Source of the DNA: Myxococcales bacterium
Lineage (GTDB): Bacteria; UBA10199; 2-02-FULL-44-16; JAAZCA01
Assembly (NCBI GenBank): GCA_012513515.1
Contig: JAAZCA010000013.1
Span: 1-37,259, forward strand
Length of the DNA: 37,259 nt
Direction of reading: 5' to 3'
Positions 16,132 to 24,400 of the stretch are shown piece by piece (the first letter of the stretch is position 1; each line of letters begins with the position of its first letter). The notes under the pieces were generated by a model, which saw only the letters and a list, made by a program, of their open reading frames with translations, had not been told where the DNA came from and ran no database searches. The translations under genes and the position numbers were made by a program.

Positions 16132-16818
16132 ATGGCAGAAGAGAATAACAGCGAAGAGGCTTTGATCGAAGAGACGATAGGCGATCTCTCCGAGGCGGAA
16201 TGGGCTCCGGCGCTTACCGTGATATCGGGGCGCGGTGAAGGTAGCTGTATTCCAGTCGGCGATGGCGAATTTATAATAGGCAGGTTAAAGGATTGCGGCC
16301 TTAGGGTAGATGACAACTCCGTTTCGCGCAGGCACGCGAAGATAGACCAACGCCACGGGAGGTTCACAATAACGGATCTAGGGAGCAAGTGGGGGACCAA
16401 GATCAACGGTCAGGCCGTAGATCGCGCTGAAATAAAATTCGGCGACAAGATCGAAATCGCGGGCACTCTCATCAGTTTCGATCTCAAGAGGAGGGCCGAG
16501 TTCTGTCTGAAGAAGGGACGCGATAAACTGAAGATGTTTATCATCGCGTTGGCTGTTTTGGTATTTGTGGGAATCGCCGCGATTGCGTATTTCAGGTACA
16601 ACGTTCAACAAAACATGTCTATGCCCGGCGGCGATGTTCTGGCGCAGATCATGAGCAATTATGACAGTGGAATCTACTACTACAATAAAATTGACTCCGA
16701 TCCTGTCAAGAACAAGCAGCTGTGCCTTGAGCATATGAACGCGGTGGTCGATCTCGATCCCACCGGCAAGACGCGCTTTTCACGCAGCGCCAGAAGGATA
16801 ATCGAGGGGTTGGAATAG
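16132..16818 (+). CDS. FHA-domain protein with a central transmembrane helix
   Basis: 228 residues. A cytoplasmic N-terminal FHA domain at about 22-115 shows the phosphothreonine-binding pattern FIIGRLKDCGLRV, SVSRRHAKI and GSKWGTKING. One membrane helix follows at about 136-155 (FIIALAVLVFVGIAAIAYF), then a small outward-facing domain of about 70 residues with tyrosines and few known features (NYDSGIYYYNKIDSD). It starts 4 bases after the carbamoyltransferase stop, and its stop is adjacent to the TTG start of preT. FHA proteins read Ser/Thr phosphorylation, yet no kinase or phosphatase lies nearby. The reason for such a protein inside a nucleobase catabolic operon is unknown. Confidence 0.8.
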   Translation: MAEENNSEEALIEETIGDLSEAEWAPALTVISGRGEGSCIPVGDGEFIIGRLKDCGLRVDDNSVSRRHAKIDQRHGRFTITDLGSKWGTKINGQAVDRAEIKFGDKIEIAGTLISFDLKRRAEFCLKKGRDKLKMFIIALAVLVFVGIAAIAYFRYNVQQNMSMPGGDVLAQIMSNYDSGIYYYNKIDSDPVKNKQLCLEHMNAVVDLDPTGKTRFSRSARRIIEGLE

Positions 16819-18099
16819 TTGCATGTTCCGTACGAGGATTTGATGCGCAAAGATTTGTTTACCGAAATTCAGGCGAAATTTGAGGCTAATCGCTGCCTGA
16901 TGTGCGCTGATGCTCCGTGCAGTTGCAACTGCCCCGCAGGGGTCGATGCGCGCGCTTTCATCAGAAAGATACGATTCGATAATCTCGATGGTGCAGTCAG
17001 GCTTCTCAAGAACTGCAATGTGCTTTCCGCTTCCTGCGCCTACATATGTCCGACCGGTTCCTCGTGCGCGGGTAAGTGCACGTCGGCACAGCTTTCTACT
17101 CCGATAGATATAGCGGGGCTGCAGAAATTCGTGATGGAATACGAGCGCAAGAGGGGGATGATAGTTCCTATTTTGGTTCCCGCAGATAAGGGTCCCATCG
17201 CAATCGTAGGCTCCGGACCGGCAGGTCTCGGATGTGCGGCCAAGCTGGCTTCGCTAGGTTACAAGGTCAAGGTGTTTGAGAAAGACGGCAGAATAGGCGG
17301 GCTTCTCACTAGCACAATCCCTTCATTCAGGCTTCCGAAAGAGGTCGTTGAATTTGAAATCGAGTTTATAAAAAAGCTCGGTGTGGAATTTGTAACCGAT
17401 AAAAAAATAGATGATCCCAGGCTTCTTTTTAAGCAGGGTTTCAAGGCAATATTCATTGGAACCGGGCTTGTCAAATCGAGAGTCGCTGAATTCATAGGGG
17501 AAGATCGCCCGGGGGTTTTTCAGGCGCTGGATTTTTTGAGGAGCGCCAAGCTGGGAAAAATTCCAGATATGGGCCGCCGGGTTCTCGTCATCGGCGGCGG
17601 CGACACCGCGATAGATTCCGCCCGCGTCGCGAAGAGAGCGGGCACGGAATGTTTCATACTGTACAGGCGGATGCAGAACGAAATGCCTGCCTATGAAGAG
17701 GAGCTAGATGCGGCATGGCACGATGGCGTCGAGTTCTATTTTCGCGTCATTCCGAGATCTGTCGTTGGAAAGGACAGAATCGAGGGGCTAAAATGCGTGC
17801 GCGTGAAATGGCATGAGAAAATCGCTGGCATGAAGCAGGGCTATGATGTCGAAGGCCCCGAATTCACGATTTCATGCGACAGCGTGATCGTGGCTGCCGG
17901 GCAGGAGCCTGAAACGAATTTTGGATTGAGAAGCGGAAGCTCCGGCCTTATCGCGCTTGAAAAGGACTCGTTCAAAACATCAGAAAAATTCATCTACGCA
18001 GGAGGCGATATTACCTGCGGCGGAGGAACTGCTGCGCGCGCCGTTGGAATGGGAAAGCTTGCCGCTATCGAAATCGACAGCGATCTTTCATCTGCGTAA
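16819..18099 (+). CDS. preT: PreT: NAD-dependent dihydropyrimidine dehydrogenase, flavin/Fe-S subunit
   Basis: 426 residues from a TTG immediately after the FHA stop. An ATG at 16843 with GAGGA five bases upstream is an equally good start. The N-terminal Fe-S region carries CLMCADAPCSCNCPAG and CAYICPTGSSCAGKC. Then comes a GltD/PreT-type FAD- and NAD(P)-binding module with GSGPAGLGCAAKL, GGGDTAIDSARVA and YAGGDITCGGGT. Sequence pattern and order match E. coli PreT closely, for example APCS..CPA and RLPKEVVEFEI. PreT transfers electrons between NAD(H) and the PreA catalytic subunit. It could also serve as the small-subunit-like partner that YgfK supplies in other clusters. The next gene is preA, 11 bases away. 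Confidence 0.87.
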   Translation: MHVPYEDLMRKDLFTEIQAKFEANRCLMCADAPCSCNCPAGVDARAFIRKIRFDNLDGAVRLLKNCNVLSASCAYICPTGSSCAGKCTSAQLSTPIDIAGLQKFVMEYERKRGMIVPILVPADKGPIAIVGSGPAGLGCAAKLASLGYKVKVFEKDGRIGGLLTSTIPSFRLPKEVVEFEIEFIKKLGVEFVTDKKIDDPRLLFKQGFKAIFIGTGLVKSRVAEFIGEDRPGVFQALDFLRSAKLGKIPDMGRRVLVIGGGDTAIDSARVAKRAGTECFILYRRMQNEMPAYEEELDAAWHDGVEFYFRVIPRSVVGKDRIEGLKCVRVKWHEKIAGMKQGYDVEGPEFTISCDSVIVAAGQEPETNFGLRSGSSGLIALEKDSFKTSEKFIYAGGDITCGGGTAARAVGMGKLAAIEIDSDLSSA

Positions 18100-18110
18100 A
18101 TTGGGGAACT

Positions 18111-19316
18111 ATGTATCCTGATCCTAAAGCTGATCTGACGGTCAATTTCTGCGGGGTGAGTTTTGAAAATCCATTCATCCTCGCTGCGGCTCCACCCACT
18201 GACGATCTCGATATGGTGGCGGACGCATTCAAGGCAGGATGGGCCGGTGCGGTCTTAAAGACCACATCGGTTGAGGGGACTGAAGTTGATCTGGCATATC
18301 CCATGATGAGCGGCATCGACCTGGGCAACGACAGGCTGATGGGTATGGGAAACATAGACCTGATAAGCGAGCATCGCGTCGATGTGGTAGAAAAAAGAAT
18401 TTCCGAGTTGAAGAGGAACTTCCAGAGCAAAGTCGTCATCGCTTCGGTAAGTGGCAGTTCGAAGGAGAGCTGGCAGGAGGTAACGCAGCGGGTGATCGCT
18501 GCTGGGGCTGATCTCGTAGAATGCAGCTTCTCCTGTCCGCAGGGTTCACTCGGGCTTAAGGCTGGAATGATGCTTGGGCAGGACCCTGTCGCATCGGCAT
18601 TGGTAGTCGACTGGATCAAGAGTTCCGCCGGGGAAACGCCGGTGATAATAAAGCTGACTCCGCAGGTTGCCGATATCGCCGAGATAGCGATGGCTGTCAA
18701 AGATGCCGGGGCCGATGCTGTTTGCGTAGGCAACACGCTTCCGGCGCTCATGGGTGTTGATGTAGAAGACTTTGTTCCGATTCCGAACGTCTGCGGCAAA
18801 TCGACATATTCCGGGCTCTCCGGTCCTGCCGTGAAGCCCATATCGCTGAAGTGCATATCCGTTATATCCAAGGAGGTCGGCATCCCAATAGCCGGCAGCG
18901 GAGGTGCGGTGAGCTGGAGGGATGCCCTCGAGTTCATCCTCGTTGGCGCCGGCGTCGTCGAATTTTGCACCGCCGTGATGCATTACGGATATGACATCAT
19001 AGACGACTTGAAGGAGGGGCTCTCCTTTCACCTGGAAAGGCTGGGTATCTCTTCCGTGGCCGAACTCCGTGGTCGATCGCTCGAGTTTATAACTTCACAC
19101 GACGACCTGACTCGCGCCAAGTGGCGTCCTTCGATAGATCTTGAATGCTGTGTCAAATGCGATGCCTGCGTGATCGCATGCCGCGACGGGGGTCACCGCG
19201 CGATAAGGGCCGATGATGATAGAAAGCCGGAAGTGGACGACGACAAGTGTGTGGGTTGCGCGCTTTGTTCCACGATGTGCCCGGTCAGGTGTATAAAGAT
19301 GGTTAAGAGGGGCTGA
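18111..19316 (+). CDS. preA: PreA: dihydropyrimidine dehydrogenase catalytic subunit
   Basis: 401 residues. A dihydroorotate dehydrogenase-like FMN barrel covers about 8-310 (LTVNFCGVSFENPF, GWAGAVLKT, FSCPQGSLG, IIKLTPQVADI, YSGLSGPAVKPISL, IPIAGSGGA). It ends with two ferredoxin-type [4Fe-4S] motifs, CCVKCDACVIACRDGG and CVGCALCSTMCPVRC. This matches E. coli PreA across its length. With PreT it interconverts uracil or thymine and their 5,6-dihydro forms using NADH. In the operon it would pair with the HyuA-type ring hydrolase. PreT and PreA together cover the same domains as the single YgfK protein, so a purine-derived substrate is also possible. Confidence 0.88.
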   Translation: MYPDPKADLTVNFCGVSFENPFILAAAPPTDDLDMVADAFKAGWAGAVLKTTSVEGTEVDLAYPMMSGIDLGNDRLMGMGNIDLISEHRVDVVEKRISELKRNFQSKVVIASVSGSSKESWQEVTQRVIAAGADLVECSFSCPQGSLGLKAGMMLGQDPVASALVVDWIKSSAGETPVIIKLTPQVADIAEIAMAVKDAGADAVCVGNTLPALMGVDVEDFVPIPNVCGKSTYSGLSGPAVKPISLKCISVISKEVGIPIAGSGGAVSWRDALEFILVGAGVVEFCTAVMHYGYDIIDDLKEGLSFHLERLGISSVAELRGRSLEFITSHDDLTRAKWRPSIDLECCVKCDACVIACRDGGHRAIRADDDRKPEVDDDKCVGCALCSTMCPVRCIKMVKRG

Positions 19317-19337
19317 GGATAAAAGGGTGGTCGTCTG

Positions 19338-20597
19338 ATGAGCAAATTTATATTTGAGTGCATAGATTGCAAGAAGCATTACATTCCCAGCGATGTCGAG
19401 TACCTATGTGCCGAATGTGAAAAGTTGAATAAGCCGATGCAGCCTCTAAGAGGTATGCTACGCTGCATATACGATTACGGAAATATTTCAAAAAATTTTT
19501 CAAGGGTTGAAATAGTCACTAGCGAGAAGAAAAATTTTTCACGCTATCTAGATATATTGCCGATAGATTCTCCCGATTCAATCCCCCCTCTTGTTACGGG
19601 GCCGACTCCGCTTCGCCGCGCCATGAAGCTCGAACATGATTTTGGAGTGGATGAAATCTGGATCAAGGACGACACTGTTCTGCCGACCGGATCTTTCAAG
19701 GACCGCGCTTCTTCGATGGTCGTAGCAATTGCTGCTGAAAAGGGAATCGAGACCATAGCTACCGCATCTACGGGAAATGCGGCTACTGCCTTGGCAGGAA
19801 TGGCTGCTTCTGCAGAACTTTCTAGTGTCATCTTCGTTCCGGAATCAGCGCCGAAGGCCAAGCTGACGCAGATAGCGGTCTATGGAGGGCGTCTTGTTCC
19901 GATAAAGGGGAACTACGATCAGGCGTTTGAACTTTCCACAGAGGCCTGCCGCGAATATGGATGGTATAACAGAAATACCGCTTACAATCCTTTTACAATC
20001 GAAGGAAAAAAAACGGCAGCTCTTGAGATATGGGAGCAGATGGAGTTTTCCGCTCCCGACTGGGTCGTGGTTCCGACAGGCGACGGAGTTATCCTAGCCG
20101 GCATTGAAAAGGGATTTTCAGATCTTCATCGAATGGGGCTTGTCGAAAAGATGCCAAAGCTCGCCGTCATTCAGGCGGAGGGGTGCCAGCCGATAGTTAA
20201 GAGCTTTTTGTCAGGTAATCCTGAAATCGAGCCGGAGCTGACTCCCAGGACGATAGCCGATTCTATCTCCGTCGGAGTCCCGCGTGCGGGTAGATGGGTG
20301 ATGCAGGCGCTCTCTTCCTGCGGAGGAACCTGCCTCGCCGTTTCGGATGAGGAGATAATTTCGGCGATAGCATATCTTGGATCCTCCATGGGCGTTTTTG
20401 CCGAGCCGGCCGCCGCCACTGCTGTTGCGGGTCTGAAAAAGATGATCGAGTCGGGATCGATATCGGGGGGGGAACGAGTCGCAGTGCTTGTAACCGGGAA
20501 CGGTCTAAAGGATGTGCCAGCGGCTTCACAGTCTGTCGAGTTTCCTCATTCGATAAGCCCCGATCTAAAATTGCTCCGGAAAATCATATCCCGCTGA
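19338..20597 (+). CDS. thrC: Threonine synthase-like PLP enzyme
   Basis: 419 residues. It has an N-terminal zinc-ribbon-like Cys set (Cys8, 11, 24, 27: CIDC ... CAEC), then a fold type II PLP domain with Lys121 in TGSFKDRASS, ATASTGNAATALAG for phosphate binding, and a glycine-rich ending PTGDGVIL. The likely reaction is O-phosphohomoserine to threonine. Start is the ATG at 19338, weakly supported by GGTGG. It directly follows preA by 21 bases. In this context it may instead serve the catabolic operon as a PLP lyase, since the usual diaminopropionate lyase is missing. Threonine synthase remains the best family call. Confidence 0.75.
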   Translation: MSKFIFECIDCKKHYIPSDVEYLCAECEKLNKPMQPLRGMLRCIYDYGNISKNFSRVEIVTSEKKNFSRYLDILPIDSPDSIPPLVTGPTPLRRAMKLEHDFGVDEIWIKDDTVLPTGSFKDRASSMVVAIAAEKGIETIATASTGNAATALAGMAASAELSSVIFVPESAPKAKLTQIAVYGGRLVPIKGNYDQAFELSTEACREYGWYNRNTAYNPFTIEGKKTAALEIWEQMEFSAPDWVVVPTGDGVILAGIEKGFSDLHRMGLVEKMPKLAVIQAEGCQPIVKSFLSGNPEIEPELTPRTIADSISVGVPRAGRWVMQALSSCGGTCLAVSDEEIISAIAYLGSSMGVFAEPAAATAVAGLKKMIESGSISGGERVAVLVTGNGLKDVPAASQSVEFPHSISPDLKLLRKIISR

Positions 20598-20603
20598 TTC
20601 ATC

Positions 20604-20630
20604 CGATAGGCGAGTATCGTTTATTTCTTC
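20604..20630 (+). terminator. Weak candidate terminator between convergent genes
   Basis: CGATA (20604-20608) and TATCG (20615-20619) can pair around a six-base loop and are followed by TTTATTTCTT. The stem is only 5 bp. It overlaps the end of the converging E1-like gene on the other strand, so function is uncertain. Confidence 0.3.
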
Positions 20631-21322
20631 GGAAGGGAGAAGGTGGTGAGCTTCCATTCGCGCAGGTCGATGCGCAGCACCCTTCCGCGAAGAGGGGGCT
20701 GGGTTTCAGTGATCAGGGATATCGTTTCATGCGCCTGCATCGATGCGGTGACAAAGACGATCGGAGCGGGATTGTCCAAAGAGGATTCCTCTCCGGTTTT
20801 TGAAGCGAGTTCCTCTTCGCCGTATATTCCTTCGATGCCGGAATCTCCGGGAAAGATCGTCATGAGCTGACCCATGTGTCCGGCTACAGCTGCATGAACC
20901 ATCGGCATCTGTAGAATGCGCGCCGCTTTCTGAATTTCAAAGCGAAGGGATATGGAGTCGACGCAGTCGCATATCACATCCGTTTTATCTAGAAGTCTCT
21001 GTGCGTTTTCGGCGGTTAGTTTTTCATCGATAGCGATTATGTTGATGTCGGGATTTATATCGATGGCGCGTTTTTTCGCGATCTCCGTCTTTTTTGTTCC
21101 GATATTTTTTGCTGACGAAAGAAGCTGGCGGTTCAGGTTGGTTTGGTCGAAAACGTCGTAGTCGATTATCTTTATGTTGCCGACCCCGGCGCGGAGTAGA
21201 TTCTCGAATAGGACGCCGCCGAGACCGCCAGCGCCTACGATAGTCACATGCGAATTGAGAAGTTTTTTCTGTCCTTCTTCCCCAATTTCTCCGATATTTT
21301 TTTGGTATCTTTCCGGTATCAC
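20621..21322 (-). CDS. E1-like ThiF/MoeB/HesA family adenylyltransferase
   Basis: 233 residues from a GTG at 21322 with GGAGGT four bases upstream. An open frame upstream lies inside the methyltransferase gene. A Rossmann nucleotide site VGAGGLGG sits at the start, followed by IIDYDVFDQTNLNRQLL, the Lys in KKTEIAKKR and DVICDCVDS, all typical of ubiquitin-activating-like enzymes that adenylate a C-terminal Gly or a tRNA base. Only two Cys residues are visible (ICDC). The paired CxxC zinc ligands of MoeB/ThiF are absent. No ubiquitin-like carrier gene lies nearby. Its start overlaps the stop of the methyltransferase gene by 4 bases (GTGA), so the two are coupled. Confidence 0.8.
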   Translation of the reverse strand: MIPERYQKNIGEIGEEGQKKLLNSHVTIVGAGGLGGVLFENLLRAGVGNIKIIDYDVFDQTNLNRQLLSSAKNIGTKKTEIAKKRAIDINPDINIIAIDEKLTAENAQRLLDKTDVICDCVDSISLRFEIQKAARILQMPMVHAAVAGHMGQLMTIFPGDSGIEGIYGEEELASKTGEESSLDNPAPIVFVTASMQAHETISLITETQPPLRGRVLRIDLREWKLTTFSLPKK

Positions 21323-22131
21323 GCCCACCTCCAGAGGCGCTCGGTCATGAGCATGGGATTTTCCGGATGAGGGCCTATTATGAATTCGAGCGTAGCTTTT
21401 TCGTTCCGCACAAATCTGCGAGGCTCTATCCCTATGATTCCCTGCTCCCAGTGTGTTGGCGCGGAAAATGGTGATGCGTCGGTGATGTCGCTTTTTCCCC
21501 AGAATGCCTTCGGCCAAAGCGCGAAGCCTTTTATTTCACAATCGGAGATGCATTTTAAGGATTGCTTAACGTGAATCGAATCGGAGAAGCTCTCTTTGAA
21601 ATCCACCGCAGCGAGAAGAGTAGGTTCGGTCACGATGTGATTCGAGTCGGCTTTGCCGGTTTCCGAAATACGGTTTGTCGCCGGAATTTTGGAGAGCCCC
21701 GCCCCCCAGAGCTGCAGCTTCTGTGGAATGATGGTTCCGTCAGCGGAGAGAAAACGTTTTTTGGCATCAATCAGGGTAGAGAGTATGTTTTCATCAAAGG
21801 CAAAGCTGCCTACCGTTTCGCAGATTATTACATCCGCGCGGCATCCTATTTCGGAATTGAATGATAGCTGTTCGTGGAATATGATTTTTTCGTGAAGCCC
21901 TGCTGTGTGCGCGTTTTTCCTTGCCATTGCGATTGCTTCAGTATCGATCTCTATCGCATGAACCGTCTTGGCTCCGCATTTTGCAGCTTCGATGGCCAGT
22001 ATTCCGAGGCCGGTTCCTATATCGACTACGATGTCGCCTGCCTTTACCGTATTGCGGATAGCGGAAATCAGCGGCGCTGTGCGCAGCGAATCCCCGATCA
22101 TGCGGGCATGTCTTTCCTTTGAGGATGGCAT
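21319..22131 (-). CDS. PRMT-like SAM-dependent methyltransferase
   Basis: 270 residues. Class I methyltransferase fold with SAM motif I VVDIGTGLGILAIEAAKCGA, the acidic end of strand beta 2 in VHAIEIDTEAI, and CETVGSFAFDENIL, which resembles the double-E loop (SExMG...E) of protein arginine methyltransferases. A beta-rich C-terminal part ends near LWRWA. Start is the ATG at 22131. It is placed 18 bases after the ppx-like gene and overlaps the E1-like gene. The substrate could be protein arginine or another guanidine or amine group. True PRMTs are uncommon in bacteria, so this is a family-level call only. Confidence 0.7.
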   Translation of the reverse strand: MPSSKERHARMIGDSLRTAPLISAIRNTVKAGDIVVDIGTGLGILAIEAAKCGAKTVHAIEIDTEAIAMARKNAHTAGLHEKIIFHEQLSFNSEIGCRADVIICETVGSFAFDENILSTLIDAKKRFLSADGTIIPQKLQLWGAGLSKIPATNRISETGKADSNHIVTEPTLLAAVDFKESFSDSIHVKQSLKCISDCEIKGFALWPKAFWGKSDITDASPFSAPTHWEQGIIGIEPRRFVRNEKATLEFIIGPHPENPMLMTERLWRWA

Positions 22132-22149
22132 GAACTCTCTCCAACAGGA

Positions 22150-23055
22150 TCAGCCGGCGCAGAACTTCTCGTAGAAAAGTCCCCAGCGCAGCCCTCTGTC
22201 GCTTACGGTTATTTCCCTTAACCCAAGATGTTTCATCACTTCGTGAAACAAAACCGCTCCGGCGAATATCACCTCTGCCCGCTCCGGCTGCAAGCCCACA
22301 AGCTCTTTGCGCTCCTCCACGCTTCTTTCGCGAAGCTCGTCTATTATCTTGGCTACGGCATCGATGGAGAGCTTCTGCCCGTGGATAAGCTTGCTGTCAT
22401 ACTTTTCCACTTCAAAATGCATCGCCATGAGGGTGGTCGCTGTTCCTGCGGTGGCGATTACGTTCTGGGTTTCGGGAGAGGTCTCAATCGGCACGTCGTG
22501 CAAAAGGTGGTCGAAGATGGAGGTCCTGAGCTCGCTTTCGTCGTCATCGCTGACCGGATCCGAATGTATAAAATCTTCCGTCAGAGAAACGGAACCGATA
22601 GGCAAACTCGCTATTTCGAGAGGCTTCGGTCCCTTTATAAATTCTGTTGAGCCGCCTCCGATGTCTACCACTATTATATCTTTTCCGAAATCGATTGAGG
22701 AGGCTTCGTATGTCAGACGGGCTTCCTTTTCAGCGCCCATAATTTCGATGTCGATGCCGAGCTCGCTTTTTACTCTTTTTATGAAGGCGAGAGCATTGCT
22801 CGCCTTGCGAAGCACCTCAGTGCTGATTGCCGTTATCTCCGCTACATTGAAGGTTCCGCATGTTTGAAGGAATGATTTCAAGGCTGCGATCGTACGTTCT
22901 TCCCCTTCTTTGGAGATGCATCCGGTCTCAGTGAGTCCTTCGCCGAGCCTGGTTATCATCACTTTTTCCGTTCCGAGTTCAATCGCGCCGTTGGATTTTT
23001 TTTTAGCCACCAGCATCAGAACCGAGTTTGTGCCTATGTCGATCACGGCGCGCAT
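22150..23055 (-). CDS. ppx: Exopolyphosphatase / pppGpp phosphohydrolase family (Ppx/GppA)
   Basis: 301 residues from the ATG at 23055, two bases after the tolB stop. The sugar kinase/actin-like fold shows the phosphate-1 motif VIDIGTNSVLML and the phosphate-2 motif VVDIGGGSTEF, plus GTATTLMAM. Length fits the short two-domain Ppx/GppA forms found in many proteobacteria and spirochaetes, without the C-terminal HD domain. It hydrolyses polyphosphate or pppGpp; which one cannot be told. It is part of the tol operon by spacing. A longer start at 23079 would overlap tolB and is not needed. Confidence 0.87.
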   Translation of the reverse strand: MRAVIDIGTNSVLMLVAKKKSNGAIELGTEKVMITRLGEGLTETGCISKEGEERTIAALKSFLQTCGTFNVAEITAISTEVLRKASNALAFIKRVKSELGIDIEIMGAEKEARLTYEASSIDFGKDIIVVDIGGGSTEFIKGPKPLEIASLPIGSVSLTEDFIHSDPVSDDDESELRTSIFDHLLHDVPIETSPETQNVIATAGTATTLMAMHFEVEKYDSKLIHGQKLSIDAVAKIIDELRERSVEERKELVGLQPERAEVIFAGAVLFHEVMKHLGLREITVSDRGLRWGLFYEKFCAG

Positions 23056-23057
23056 GA

Positions 23058-24338
23058 TCAGTCCGCCTTGGGGCCCCAAGCCGGCAGCAGCCCGTTCCCC
23101 TTGGAGATTCGCGTCTGATTGGAGCCGTCGGATCTCATGATGTAGATGGCGGCGCCTCCGTCGCGCGTGGAGGAAAATGTGATCAACCTTCCGTCAGGTG
23201 AGAAGGTCGGGTGCTCGTTGCTGCCTGTACCTATGGTCAGACGCTGTATGTTGCTGCCGTCTGGATTCATTATGAAGATGTCGAACGTTCCCATGTCGCG
23301 TCCTGCGAAGACTATCTTGTCCCCTATCGGAGACCAGTCGGGCATATCGTTCTGATAGCCGACGAAAGTAAGCCTGGAAATATCCTCCCCGTTCGATGAC
23401 ATCTTAAACAAGTGGAGCCCTCCAGCGCGTTCCGAGGAGAAGACGATCTGATCTCCTCCCGGGGACCATGCGGGCGATATGTCGATGTTGTAGTTTGTCG
23501 TTACGCGGTTCATCTTTTTTCCGGAAGGGAGCATCGTGTAGATGTTGGATGAACCGCTTATCGAAGATGCGAAGGCAATCGTCCCGCCATCGGGAGACCA
23601 GGCCGGAGTGATATTCGAGCCCTGTCCGTTGGTGATCCTCTTTTGGTCTTTCTGGCCGAGTCTGGTTATGTAAATGTCTGGATTTCCGTGGTGATAGGAG
23701 GTGTATGCCAGGCTTCCTCCGTCGGGAGACCAGGCTGAGCTCAGCGTAATGGATTTATTGTGCGTTATCGCGTAGGGCTTATAGCCGTCCATGTCCATGA
23801 CGAATACATCCTTGGTCTTTTTTCCGGTTACCGCTGTGAAGGTTATCTTGCTGTTGAATACTCCGCGTATTCCGGTGAGCGCCTCCATGATCTCATCTGA
23901 GAACCTGTGCACTGCCCTGCGCATGTTTTCCTTGTCAACTTTGTACTGTTTTCCGACGAGCATCTCCCGGCTTTGGGTGTCGAAAAGGCGCAAGGTGATC
24001 GTCATCTTGCCGCTCTTTGATTCTACCTCACCCTTTACCATCGCCTGCGCGCCTATTGCCGACCAATATGCGAAACGGATACTTTCATCGGAGCTTCCCT
24101 CCTCCCTAGCGACGTCGCGGAACAGCTCGGTGGGAAGGACGTTGAAATATCCCGACAGGGTCAGGTCGTTGCGAATTATCGAGGAGATTTCCCGTCCGGT
24201 TCCGCCGCCGCGAAGGTCGGTGACGGCTATCGGAAATTTCTGATCCGATGGCTGATCTACGGGGATATAAATCCTCGCGTATGCAGCTTGGGATGCGAGC
24301 ATGCAGAAAATTGTCAGCAAAAATATTTTACGAAACAT
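23058..24338 (-). CDS. tolB: Tol-Pal system periplasmic beta-propeller TolB
   Basis: 426 residues with an N-terminal signal peptide (about 1-21, ending SQAAYA). The N-terminal alpha/beta domain (about 25-150) has the typical RGGGTGREISSIIRNDL segment. Six WD40-like PD40 repeats (SPDGG, AWSPDG..IAFAS) form the propeller at about 170-420. It binds Pal and TolA in the periplasm and helps maintain outer membrane integrity and constriction during division. An AGGAG stands about 10 bases ahead of the ATG at 24338. Pal itself is not in the window. Confidence 0.95.
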   Translation of the reverse strand: MFRKIFLLTIFCMLASQAAYARIYIPVDQPSDQKFPIAVTDLRGGGTGREISSIIRNDLTLSGYFNVLPTELFRDVAREEGSSDESIRFAYWSAIGAQAMVKGEVESKSGKMTITLRLFDTQSREMLVGKQYKVDKENMRRAVHRFSDEIMEALTGIRGVFNSKITFTAVTGKKTKDVFVMDMDGYKPYAITHNKSITLSSAWSPDGGSLAYTSYHHGNPDIYITRLGQKDQKRITNGQGSNITPAWSPDGGTIAFASSISGSSNIYTMLPSGKKMNRVTTNYNIDISPAWSPGGDQIVFSSERAGGLHLFKMSSNGEDISRLTFVGYQNDMPDWSPIGDKIVFAGRDMGTFDIFIMNPDGSNIQRLTIGTGSNEHPTFSPDGRLITFSSTRDGGAAIYIMRSDGSNQTRISKGNGLLPAWGPKAD

Positions 24339-24400
24339 ATTGGTGTTCTCCTAATGGCTGGAAACTATCGTATAATGGGGACGATGTTTCAATGGAATTT

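Noticed and set aside
18111-19316. Loss of the active-site Cys of mammalian DPD in PreA
   Set aside because: I could not establish that bacterial PreA proteins carry that Cys, so no anomaly is claimed.
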